DNA from: Actinospica durhamensis
GTDB lineage: Bacteria > Actinomycetota > Actinomycetes > Streptomycetales > Catenulisporaceae
Direction: 5' to 3'
Assembly: GCF_018139695.1 (NCBI RefSeq)
Contig: NZ_JAGSOG010000073.1
Coordinates: forward strand, 1-33,978
Length of the DNA stretch: 33,978 nt
Part shown: one piece after another, positions 23,446-30,138 of the stretch
Position numbering within the stretch: position 1 is the first letter of the stretch
How the letters are laid out: every line of letters starts with the position of its first letter
Translations under genes and position numbers: made by a program
Notes under the pieces: model-generated
The model's input: only the letters and a program-made list of their open reading frames with translations
Database searches by the model: none
What the model was told of the DNA's origin: nothing

Positions 23446-24042
23446 ATGTCTGAGAACCCGATAAACCAGCCGCCGCGCGGTGCGACGGCGGACGAACCCG
23501 CCACCGGCGGCGGCGTGCGCCACGCCCCCGACCCGAGGACCCACCCGGAGCTGTCCGGCCACCCCGAGATGTCCGGACGCGAGCGGTTGTCCGGACACCC
23601 CGAGATGACCGGGCGCGAGATGTCGGCGCACCCGGACGCGGCCGAGATGCGGGCCCGCTTCAACCGGGTGCTCGAGGGCCCGCGGGCCACCGCCGTGGAC
23701 GGGCTGACCGTGCTCACCGGACTGTTCGCGGCGATCTCGCCGTGGGTGGTGCACTTCCAGAGCACGAACTCGATCATGACCGTCAACAACCTCGTCATCG
23801 GCCTCGCCATCGCCGCCCTCGGCGTCGGCATGGCCCTGCGCCCGATGCGCCTGCTGCAGCTCGGCTGGGTGCTCTCGCTGCTCGGCGTCTGGCTGATCGT
23901 CAGTCCCTGGGTGGCCTCGCTCAACCACAGCGCCGCGAGATCCTTGATCTGGACGAACGCCTTCACCGGCGGCATGGCCGTGGTCCTGGGCCTGGCCGCG
24001 CTGGGTGTGTTGGCCTCCGGCCGCCACACCTCGCGGGTGTGA
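23446..24042 (+). CDS. SPW-repeat membrane protein
   Basis: A 198-residue protein. Residues 1-80 are hydrophilic, with degenerate repeats of the type L-S-G-H-P-E-M (residues 36-64). Residues about 84-195 contain four hydrophobic helices holding two copies of the SPW motif (Ser98-Trp100 in ISPWVVHF and Ser153-Trp155 in IVSPWVASL), the hallmark of the SPW family. The role of the family is unknown; it may be structural or stress-related in the cell membrane. The ATG at 23446 has a strong Shine-Dalgarno (AAGGAG). The DevR-like box upstream suggests membership of the dormancy set. Confidence 0.87.
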   Translation: MSENPINQPPRGATADEPATGGGVRHAPDPRTHPELSGHPEMSGRERLSGHPEMTGREMSAHPDAAEMRARFNRVLEGPRATAVDGLTVLTGLFAAISPWVVHFQSTNSIMTVNNLVIGLAIAALGVGMALRPMRLLQLGWVLSLLGVWLIVSPWVASLNHSAARSLIWTNAFTGGMAVVLGLAALGVLASGRHTSRV

Positions 24043-24057
24043 CCGTACACTCGCGAG
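24030..24057 (+). terminator. Hairpin overlapping the SPW stop codon
   Basis: An 11-bp stem (24030-24040 with 24047-24057, one G-U pair) with a 6-nt loop contains the TGA of the SPW gene and is followed by TCTGG. A likely terminator. Confidence 0.55.
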
Positions 24058-24135
24058 TCTGGCCGTGGTCGTGACCGGACCGCGGCCGCGGGCTCGCGCA
24101 GCGCGGGCCTGACCGTGGAAAACCGCCGAAGGGCA

Positions 24136-24165
24136 TTGCCATTTGGCCGTTTTCATGACTATTGT
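24136..24165 (+). promoter_or_regulatory. Candidate promoter for the 92-aa hypothetical gene
   Basis: TTGCCA (24136-24141), an 18-bp spacer and TATTGT (24160-24165), in a locally AT-richer stretch, predict a start near 24172 and a leader of about 77 bases. Confidence 0.5.
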
Positions 24166-24248
24166 CCGACAAGGCGGATCGCCGCTCCTGGACGGTCCGC
24201 CAGGCAACCGACCGGCCTTGCGCAGTCTCACGCCGAGGGGATCTCCCA

Positions 24249-24527
24249 ATGAACTGGGCTTCGTGGACGACTACCCGCATACTCACCGGACACGCCGGAG
24301 TGTGCACCGACGAGGCGGGGGTGCTCCGGGGGGAAGTGGACGTCCACACGACGTGGGCCGACGGACAGGCCATCGTCACCGCGCAGTTCAGCGGCTCTGC
24401 CGACTGGTACACCGTCACCGGCAGTCCGGTGCCGTGCGCGACCGAGCACGAGAGCCGGGATCTGCATCAGCGCATCGTGGACGGTGCGCGCTCGAGTGAG
24501 AAGCCGTTGACGCTGGGGCTTGTGTAG
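24249..24527 (+). CDS. Hypothetical protein, 92 aa
   Basis: A small soluble protein starting MNWASWTTTRILTGHAG, with no signal peptide or membrane helix. A central beta-like stretch (RGEVDVHTTWADGQAIVTAQ, then SADWYTVTGSPVP) suggests a small beta-sheet domain followed by a C-terminal helix (HESRDLHQRIVDGA). The ATG at 24249 follows GAGGGG at 7 nt, and a plausible promoter lies at 24136. I do not recognise the family. The stop codon lies inside a 16-bp tandem repeat. Confidence 0.6.
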   Translation: MNWASWTTTRILTGHAGVCTDEAGVLRGEVDVHTTWADGQAIVTAQFSGSADWYTVTGSPVPCATEHESRDLHQRIVDGARSSEKPLTLGLV

Positions 24528-24582
24528 CGACGCCCTCGTGTAGCGACGCCCTCGTGTGGCGACACCGGGGCTCGTGTAGCGG
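24522..24582. repeat. Tandem 16-bp repeat spanning a stop codon
   Basis: GTGTAGCGACGCCCTC occurs twice perfectly (24522-24537, 24538-24553), then as a diverged 20-bp copy and a partial copy. The TAG in the first unit ends the 92-aa gene. The rest is non-coding, between that gene and polX. Confidence 0.8.
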
Positions 24583-24618
24583 CCGCGCCGCTCGCGGGCC
24601 CCGGCGCTTCGGATGCGC

Positions 24619-26355
24619 TCAGGTGTTCGCGCTCTTGCGGCGCAGGAACGACTGCAGCCGCCGCAGTGTCCAGGTATTGATTACATCATCGGCGGTGAGC
24701 CAGCCGCGTTGCGCGGTGCCGACGCCGTAGCGCAGATTGTCCAGGTGCGCCGTCGCGTGCGCGTCGGTGTTCACCGCGAACTTCACCCCGGCCGCACGCG
24801 CGGCCAGGACGAGTGCGTCGCCGAGGTCGAGGCGTTCGGGCGAACTGTTGATCTCCAACGCGGTACCGGTGCGGGCCGCCGCCTGGAAGACCGCTTCCCA
24901 GTCCGCGTCCACGGCGTCGCGGCGGCCCAGCATCCGCGTGCTCGGGTGGCCGATCACGTGCACGTAAGGGTTCTCACACGCCCGGATCAGCCTGCGCGTC
25001 ATCGCGGCGCGCGGCTGGTCGAAGTGTGAGTGCACTGATGCCACGCACAGGTCGAACCCGGCGAGCACCTCTTCGTCCCAATCGACCGCGCCGTCCGGAT
25101 CGATGTTCAGCTCGGTGCCGTGCAGCAGCCGCATCCGGCGGTGCACCCGGTCCAGCCGGCGCACCTGCTCGCGCTGCGCGAGCATCTTCTCGGTCGTCAT
25201 CCGCTGCATGGACAGGTTCGGCGCGTGGTCGGTGACCGCGAGGTAGGCGTAGCCGCGCGCGGCCGCGGCCCGCACCATCTCCTCCAGCGGCGCGACCCCG
25301 TCGGTCAGGTCGGTGTGGGTGTGCAGGTCCCCGCGGATGTCGCCCTCGGTGACGAGCACGGGCAGCCGATCCTCCTGCGCCGCCTCGATCTCGCCGCGGT
25401 CCTCCCGCAGCGGCGGCGCGACCCAGGCCAGGCCGAGCCTGCGGTAGAGCTCTTCCTCGGTGCGCGACCCGATCAGCTCGTCCGTCCCGCCGTCGAAGAG
25501 CCCGTATTCGGACAGCTTCAGGCCCGCGTGCACCGCGATCGTACGAAGCCTGACGTTGTGCGCCTTCGAGCCGGTGAAGTACTGCAGCGCCGCGCCCCAG
25601 GACTCGGGCGGCACCACCCGCAGGTCCACCTGGAGCCCGGCGGTGGTGCGGATCGAGGTCTTCTTCGCGCCGCTGCCGATCACGTCGGCCACGTCCGGCA
25701 TGGCCTTGAGCGCGCGCATGAGCGGCTCGGGGTTGGTGGAGGCGGCCAGCACGTCCACGTCGCCCACGGTCTCGCGGGAGCGGCGCAGCGACCCGGCGTA
25801 GGCGCAGCGGACGCAGCCGGGCACCTCGGAGAGCACGCCCACGATGCGTTCGGCCGCGGCCGTGGCCACGTCGATGTGCACCCGGCCGGCGCTGCTGCGC
25901 AGCACCTGCACGCCGTGCCGGAGGTTCTCGGCGGTCTTGGCGCCGAACCCGGGCAGGTCGTCCAGCCGGCCCGCGTCGACCGCGGCCTGCAGTTCGTCCA
26001 CGGAGGTGACGCCGAGTTCCTGATACAGCACCAGCGCCCGCTTCGGGCCGAGCCCCGGGATCCGCACCAGGTGGCGCAGCCCCTCGGGCACCGCGGCCCG
26101 CTGCTTCTCCAGCGCGGGGAACGTGCCGCTACGGCAGAACTCGATGATCTTCTCCGCGATCGCCTTGCCGACGCCGGGGATCTGCTGCAGCTGCTTGGCG
26201 TCCAGCGTGGCGACCTCGACCCGGTGGCCGCCCACGGCCCGGGCGGCCTTCTCGTACGCACGGGCCTTGAACGCGTCGCCGCCGCCGATCGAGGTCAGGT
26301 CGGCCAGCTCGGTCAACGCGGCGGCCACCTCGTCGTTCGTCACGGCGCCGGTCAC
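24619..26355 (-). CDS. polX: DNA polymerase/3'-5' exonuclease PolX
   Basis: A 578-residue family X DNA polymerase fused to a PHP exonuclease, used in base-excision and gap-filling repair. The N-terminal part has helix-hairpin-helix DNA-binding motifs (LQQIPGVGKAIAEKIIEF, RIPGLGPKRALVLYQELG, LPGFGAKTAENL). The palm has GSLRRSRETVGDVDVLAAS with the two metal-binding Asp of GDVDVL, and a third in VDLRVVPP. The C-terminal PHP domain begins GDLHTHTDLTDG and has VTDHAPNL and NTDAHAT metal-binding motifs. I place the start at GTG 26355, seven bases after TAGCGT, which gives the normal family length. A GTG at 26343 is possible; a longer frame to 26445 is not supported. Confidence 0.93.
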   Translation of the reverse strand: MTGAVTNDEVAAALTELADLTSIGGGDAFKARAYEKAARAVGGHRVEVATLDAKQLQQIPGVGKAIAEKIIEFCRSGTFPALEKQRAAVPEGLRHLVRIPGLGPKRALVLYQELGVTSVDELQAAVDAGRLDDLPGFGAKTAENLRHGVQVLRSSAGRVHIDVATAAAERIVGVLSEVPGCVRCAYAGSLRRSRETVGDVDVLAASTNPEPLMRALKAMPDVADVIGSGAKKTSIRTTAGLQVDLRVVPPESWGAALQYFTGSKAHNVRLRTIAVHAGLKLSEYGLFDGGTDELIGSRTEEELYRRLGLAWVAPPLREDRGEIEAAQEDRLPVLVTEGDIRGDLHTHTDLTDGVAPLEEMVRAAAARGYAYLAVTDHAPNLSMQRMTTEKMLAQREQVRRLDRVHRRMRLLHGTELNIDPDGAVDWDEEVLAGFDLCVASVHSHFDQPRAAMTRRLIRACENPYVHVIGHPSTRMLGRRDAVDADWEAVFQAAARTGTALEINSSPERLDLGDALVLAARAAGVKFAVNTDAHATAHLDNLRYGVGTAQRGWLTADDVINTWTLRRLQSFLRRKSANT

Positions 26356-26368
26356 GGCCTCCACGCTA
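26353..26368 (-). promoter_or_regulatory. -10 element abutting the polX start codon
   Basis: On the minus strand TAGCGT (26368 to 26363) is followed by GGAGGCC and GTG at 26355. The GGAGG is too close to the GTG (2 nt) for a normal Shine-Dalgarno, which favours a leaderless reading with a G-rich discriminator. Confidence 0.45.
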
Positions 26369-26504
26369 GGCGGGCTCGGCGGCCGCGGCCACCCCCGGCG
26401 GCTCACCGGGCCGGGGCGGGGTGGCCGACCTAGCATGGAGGGCATCGAGGCGGGCGGCGACGGCCGACCGGGCCAGCCGTATCCCGGCTCCGAGAGAGGC
26501 TGCC

Positions 26505-26810
26505 ATGTTCCAGATCCTGTGGATCGTGATCGTCGGACTCGTCCTGGGCGTCATCGCGAAGGCCATCTTGCCGGGCAAGCAGGCGATCCCGATCTGGCTG
26601 ACCATCCTGCTCGGCATCGGCGGCGCCGTCCTCGGCAACGCCGCGGCCGGCTGGATCGGGGTCCGCAACACCTCCGGCATCGACTGGATCCGCCACGTCC
26701 TGCAGGTCGGCTTCGCCGTGGCGCTGGTCGCGCTGGTGGCGCCGATGTGGGGCAAGTCAAGATCCGGGCACGGCTCGGGCCGGCCGCCGGCGAACTCCGG
26801 CTGGCGCTGA
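26505..26810 (+). CDS. GlsB/YeaQ/YmgE-type small membrane stress protein
   Basis: A 101-residue protein with three hydrophobic helices (residues about 3-20, 28-50, 64-80). The family pattern is VGLVLGVIAKAILPGKQ, then a Gly-rich second helix LLGIGGAVLGNAAAGWIG. Transglycosylase-associated proteins of this type are small inner-membrane proteins induced by stress. Their mechanism is unknown. The C-terminal 20 residues are a Gly/Ser/Arg tail. The ATG follows AGAGAGGC. A TAGCAT hexamer at 26431 followed by GGAGGG could be its -10, with a leader of about 60 bases. Convergent with the MFS gene 40 bases away, with no clear hairpin between. Confidence 0.88.
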   Translation: MFQILWIVIVGLVLGVIAKAILPGKQAIPIWLTILLGIGGAVLGNAAAGWIGVRNTSGIDWIRHVLQVGFAVALVALVAPMWGKSRSGHGSGRPPANSGWR

Positions 26811-26850
26811 CACCCGGCCGCGCCGCTCGGCCGTGCTCGGCCGCGTGCGC

Positions 26851-28305
26851 TCAGCCCCGCGCCAACTGCTCCGTCCGGGGGGCCTCCGGCTGCGGCTGCG
26901 GCGCCGGGAGGTGTCCGCGGTCGCGGTGCAGGACGGTGAGCGCGGGCGCGACCGCGGCGAGTGAGACCGCGGCGGTGACCCACCAGGCGCGGTGGAAGGC
27001 CGCGGTGCCGCCCGCCTCGCCCAGGATCGCCACCGTGATCGCCACGCCCAGGGCAAGGCCGGTCTGCCGCAGCATGTTGACGACGGCCGAGCCGGTCGCG
27101 TACGACGCGGCGGGCAGCGAGGCCGCGGCGCTGGACATGACGATCGGCAGGGTAAGGCCCACGCCGACGCCGGTCAGCATCATCCCGCCGAGGACTCCCG
27201 CGGCGTAGTCCGGCGTCGCCGTGGTCCCCAGCGCCCACCAGGCCACGCCCGCGGCGAAGCAGACGCTGCCCGCGGCGGAGGTCACGCCCGGGCCGAAGCG
27301 GCGCGCCAGCCGCCCGGTGACCAGGAACGACAGCAGCGGCACCATCAGCGGTCCCGGGGCGATGCCCAGGCCCGCGCGCAGCGCCGACCAGCCCCACACC
27401 TGCTGCAGGAACAACACGATCGTCAGCAGCATCGCGCCCATGCCGACCGAGAAGAACACCGCGATCACCGAGGAGCCGGTGAAGGCGGGCGAGGCGAAAA
27501 GGCTCGGGTGGATCAGCGGCGTGCGGCTGCGCATGGTGTGCGCGGCCAGCCCCGCCAGCAGGACCGCGGCCGCGGCCAGGGTGGTCACGATCGCAGGCGA
27601 GTCCCAGCCCCAGGTGCCGCCCTGCACCACGCCGAGCGTCAGCGCCCCCACGCCCGCGGTCACCAGCAGCGCGCCGACCGGGTCGGGCCGCTCGACTTCC
27701 TCGCCGGGCAGCCGGGGCAGCAGCCGGGCGCCCGCCACCAGCGCGGCCAGGCCCAGCGGCACGTTGACCAGGAACACCAGCCGCCAGTTCGCCGCCACCA
27801 GCAGGCCGCCCACCACCGGCCCGAGCGAGGCCGCCACGCCGCCGAACGCGGTCCAGGCCCGCACCGCGCCGGCCCGGCCCTGCGGGGGATAGGCGGCCAG
27901 CAGCAGGCTCAGCGAGGTGGGGGTGAGCAGCGCGGCGCCCACGGCCTGGAGCACCCGGAAGCCGATCAGCATGCCGACGTCGACCGAGGCGGCGCACCCG
28001 GCCGAGGCCAGCGTGAACAGCGCCACGCCGAGCAGGAACGCCTTGTCGCGCCGGTAGCGGTCGGCCAGCCGGCCGAAGAAGACCAGCAGCGCGGCGTAGA
28101 CGATCGCGTAGGCGTTGAGCACCCAGGAGAGCCGGCCGATGCCGCCGGCGTGCAGGTCCACCGCGATCCGCGGCAGCGCCACGTTCACGATGAACATGTC
28201 CAAGGAGGCGAGCACCACGCCCGCCGAGACGATCAGCAGCACCTGCCCGGGCGTGGCCGCACGCCTCGGGGTGGTGCCCGCCCCCAGCTGACTATTGTTA
28301 ACCAT
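26851..28305 (-). CDS. MFS transporter, DHA2-type exporter
   Basis: A 484-residue exporter with about 14 predicted helices. It has motif D1-like VVLASLDMFIVNVALPRI, motif A GRLADRYRRDKAF after helix 2, and motif C-like GGVAASLGPVVGGLLVAANW. It probably expels drugs or hydrophobic metabolites. The ATG at 28305 lies inside a near-perfect 24-bp palindrome (28288-28311). The promoter TTGACG-18-TAGGGT lies just upstream, 6 bases from the ATG, so the mRNA is probably leaderless. Divergent from an HxlR regulator, its probable repressor. Confidence 0.93.
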   Translation of the reverse strand: MVNNSQLGAGTTPRRAATPGQVLLIVSAGVVLASLDMFIVNVALPRIAVDLHAGGIGRLSWVLNAYAIVYAALLVFFGRLADRYRRDKAFLLGVALFTLASAGCAASVDVGMLIGFRVLQAVGAALLTPTSLSLLLAAYPPQGRAGAVRAWTAFGGVAASLGPVVGGLLVAANWRLVFLVNVPLGLAALVAGARLLPRLPGEEVERPDPVGALLVTAGVGALTLGVVQGGTWGWDSPAIVTTLAAAAVLLAGLAAHTMRSRTPLIHPSLFASPAFTGSSVIAVFFSVGMGAMLLTIVLFLQQVWGWSALRAGLGIAPGPLMVPLLSFLVTGRLARRFGPGVTSAAGSVCFAAGVAWWALGTTATPDYAAGVLGGMMLTGVGVGLTLPIVMSSAAASLPAASYATGSAVVNMLRQTGLALGVAITVAILGEAGGTAAFHRAWWVTAAVSLAAVAPALTVLHRDRGHLPAPQPQPEAPRTEQLARG

Positions 28306-28311
28306 AGTCAG
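28288..28311. promoter_or_regulatory. Near-perfect palindromic operator covering the MFS start codon
   Basis: Perfect 8-bp arms CTGACTAT/ATAGTCAG flank a centre containing GTTAAC. 22 of 24 positions are symmetric. It covers the MFS ATG and predicted transcription start. A further half-site CTGACTA lies at 28323-28329. The probable target is the HxlR protein encoded next door. Confidence 0.7.
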
Positions 28312-28341
28312 ACCCTAGGAGGCTGACTACGGATTCGTCAA
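28312..28341 (-). promoter_or_regulatory. Promoter of the MFS exporter gene
   Basis: On the minus strand TTGACG (28341 to 28336), an 18-bp spacer and TAGGGT (28317 to 28312) end six bases before the ATG. The divergent HxlR promoter overlaps it. Confidence 0.6.
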
Positions 28342-28347
28342 GCCAGC

Positions 28348-28362
28348 TATGATGGAGACATG
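28348..28362 (+). promoter_or_regulatory. -10 element abutting the HxlR start codon
   Basis: TATGAT (28348-28353), then GGAGAC, then ATG at 28360. A possible -35 CTGACT at 28323 has a long 19-bp spacer. A leaderless or near-leaderless transcript is predicted. Confidence 0.5.
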
Positions 28363-28887
28363 GCTGAGTTGGAGACGGACCCGATCGTGCGGCTGACCGG
28401 CGCGCTCGACCCGCGCGGGGGCTGGAGCGCGTCGCGGTGCACCATCGCCAAGGCGATCGACGTGGTGGGCAACCGCTCCGCGTTCCTGATCCTGCGCGAG
28501 GCCTTCTACGGCACCACCCGCTTCGACGACTTCGCCGCGCGGGTCGGGGTGACCGAGTCGGTGGCCGCGGCCCGGCTCAAGGCCCTGGTGGACGAGGGTC
28601 TGCTGGTCAAGCGCCCGTACCGCGAGGTCGGCGAGCGCACCCGGTACGACTACCACCTGACCGAGATGGGCGCCGACTTCTTCCCGGTGCTCACCGCGCT
28701 CATGCAATGGGGGGAACGCTGGCGCGAACCGGCCGGCGTGCAGCTGCGCCACCGCGACTGCGGCGCCCCGGTCCACGCCGAGCTGCGCTGCGACCAGGGC
28801 CATCCGGTCACCGTGCGGGAGATCGACCTCGTGCCCAAGAGCGCCGCCGGGACCGCGCAGGCCGCTGCGGCGGATTCAGAGGACTGA
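28360..28887 (+). CDS. HxlR family transcriptional regulator
   Basis: A 175-residue winged-helix regulator. Cys27 (ASRCTIAKAIDVVGNRSAFL) sits where HxlR proteins keep a conserved, often redox- or electrophile-sensitive cysteine. The core ILREAFYGTTRFDDFAARVG, then VTESVAAARLKALVDEGLLV, and the wing RTRYDYHLTEMG are typical. The C-terminal segment has two more Cys (HRDCGAPVHAELRCDQGH). It is divergent from the MFS exporter, which it probably represses through the palindrome at 28288-28311. Its 3' end overlaps the SGNH hydrolase gene tail-to-tail by 12 bases. Confidence 0.92.
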   Translation: MAELETDPIVRLTGALDPRGGWSASRCTIAKAIDVVGNRSAFLILREAFYGTTRFDDFAARVGVTESVAAARLKALVDEGLLVKRPYREVGERTRYDYHLTEMGADFFPVLTALMQWGERWREPAGVQLRHRDCGAPVHAELRCDQGHPVTVREIDLVPKSAAGTAQAAAADSED

Positions 28888-29823
28888 GACCGGGTTCGCG
28901 GCGCCGAGCGCGGCGAAGCCGTCGCCCTTGTTCTCGCCGCCGTAGATGCCGTCCCCGCCGGCGGTGAGCACCTGCTCGATCAGCCGCGCGGCCCCGGCCA
29001 TGCCGGCCACGGTGGGGTGGTACGGCCAGTCGCCGGGGGCGGGGTGGAAGACGTTGACCCAGGGCTCGGCCGAGCAGGCGTCGTGCCGGGCGCTGGCCGC
29101 GGCCAGGTTCACCAGCGTGGCGCCGGCGGCGCGGGCGGCGACGGCGGTGTCGGCGGCCAGGTCGAGGGCCAGGGAGCGCTCGAAGGCCTGGTGGCGCGGG
29201 CTGAGCGGGACTCCCGCGCAGGTGCCGTGGGCGGGCAGCACGGTGAAGTAGTTCACCAGCAGCACCCGGGCCCTGGGCGCGCGGACGTGGATCGCCCGCA
29301 CCACGTTCTCCAGGCGCTTGGTCAGCGCCCGCAGCGTGCGGTCGATGGAGCCGACGTTCACGCTGTGGCAGTCGCGCCCGCCGCCGTCCTGGCAGGAGTA
29401 GGCGGACAGGCTGCCGAAGTAGTCGATGTCGTTGCCGCCGATGGTCACCGTCACCAGCCGGGTGGCCGAGCCGGCCGCGTCGAGCTGGGGCGGCTGGCCG
29501 TTCTGGTCGGTGCTCAGGATGTTCGCGGTGGTGGCACCGAGGCAGGAGACGTCGGTCAGCGCGGCGCCGAGCCGCTCGGCGAGGAGGTTGGCGTAGTTCT
29601 GCTGCGAGCGCCCGCACGAGGACGGGCTGCCCGGCTCGGTCGGCTCGATCCCCGGGCCCGCCGCGAAGGAACTGCCCATCGCCACGTACGAAAGCCCGCC
29701 CGCCGCCACGACCCGGCCCGTCGCGGCAGGGCTCGTCGCGGCCGTCGCGCCGGAGGAGGCCGGGGCGAAGAAGAAGGCCAGGAGCGGGACCATCAGCAGG
29801 CTGACGGACTTCAGGGCGCGCAA
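28876..29823 (-). CDS. Secreted SGNH/GDSL-family hydrolase
   Basis: A 315-residue exported esterase/lipase-like enzyme. Residues 1-29 form a signal peptide (LKSVSLLMVPLLAFFF, then A-P-A-S-S region). The SGNH blocks are all present: block I YVAMGSSFAAG with nucleophile Ser52 (GSS replaces the usual GDS), block II CLGATTANIL (Gly), block III IGGNDID with Asn131, and the C-terminal His269 (PYHPTVAG). Six Cys fit the disulfide-rich Streptomyces lipase/esterase type. The start is TTG 29823, five bases after GGGGAG. It places the signal peptide at the very N-terminus, whereas a longer in-frame ATG at 29913 does not. The substrate (lipid, acetylated glycan or other ester) is unknown. Confidence 0.88.
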   Translation of the reverse strand: MRALKSVSLLMVPLLAFFFAPASSGATAATSPAATGRVVAAGGLSYVAMGSSFAAGPGIEPTEPGSPSSCGRSQQNYANLLAERLGAALTDVSCLGATTANILSTDQNGQPPQLDAAGSATRLVTVTIGGNDIDYFGSLSAYSCQDGGGRDCHSVNVGSIDRTLRALTKRLENVVRAIHVRAPRARVLLVNYFTVLPAHGTCAGVPLSPRHQAFERSLALDLAADTAVAARAAGATLVNLAAASARHDACSAEPWVNVFHPAPGDWPYHPTVAGMAGAARLIEQVLTAGGDGIYGGENKGDGFAALGAANPVSVL

Positions 29824-30072
29824 GACGTCTCCCCGTCGAAGGATCGGGTTCGTGCTCAGACAACGCCGTCGGTGCACCGTGCCAGCCCAGCGTGATGGCC
29901 GCCCGGAACCCATGTCAAGTGGGATATACCGCGTGCCGCGAGAGGGCTATGAGAACCCGCTGAGGGAGGGGTTCCGGGCAAACGATAGCCTTGCCCCGCA
30001 ACGTGCCTCGGCGCTTCGAAGCTCCGAGGTCATGCGAGATCAGATGATTAATGAAATTCACTGAGCAAGGTA

Positions 30073-30101
30073 TTGACCTTCCTCACGTTCGATCATAGTT
30101 T
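30073..30101 (+). promoter_or_regulatory. Promoter of the GH127 gene
   Basis: TTGACC (30073-30078), an exact 17-bp spacer and TAGTTT (30096-30101) lie in an unusually AT-rich patch and predict a start near 30108. A dyad TAAAGG-TTTT-CCTTAA at 30111-30126, right at the start of the transcript, could be an operator. The 315-base gap 29824-30138 holds no credible gene. Confidence 0.65.
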
Positions 30102-30138
30102 CCCTATGAGTAAAGGTTTTCCTTAAGAGGAGTGACGC

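Noticed and set aside
29824-29913. Longer SGNH hydrolase starting at ATG 29913.
   Set aside because: It would bury the signal peptide behind 30 polar residues. The TTG at 29823 has a strong Shine-Dalgarno and a clean signal peptide.
30032-30064. Ten-codon ORF (MRDQMINEIH) before the GH127 promoter.
   Set aside because: It lies upstream of the predicted transcription start, has only a weak ribosome-binding site and is short enough to be chance.
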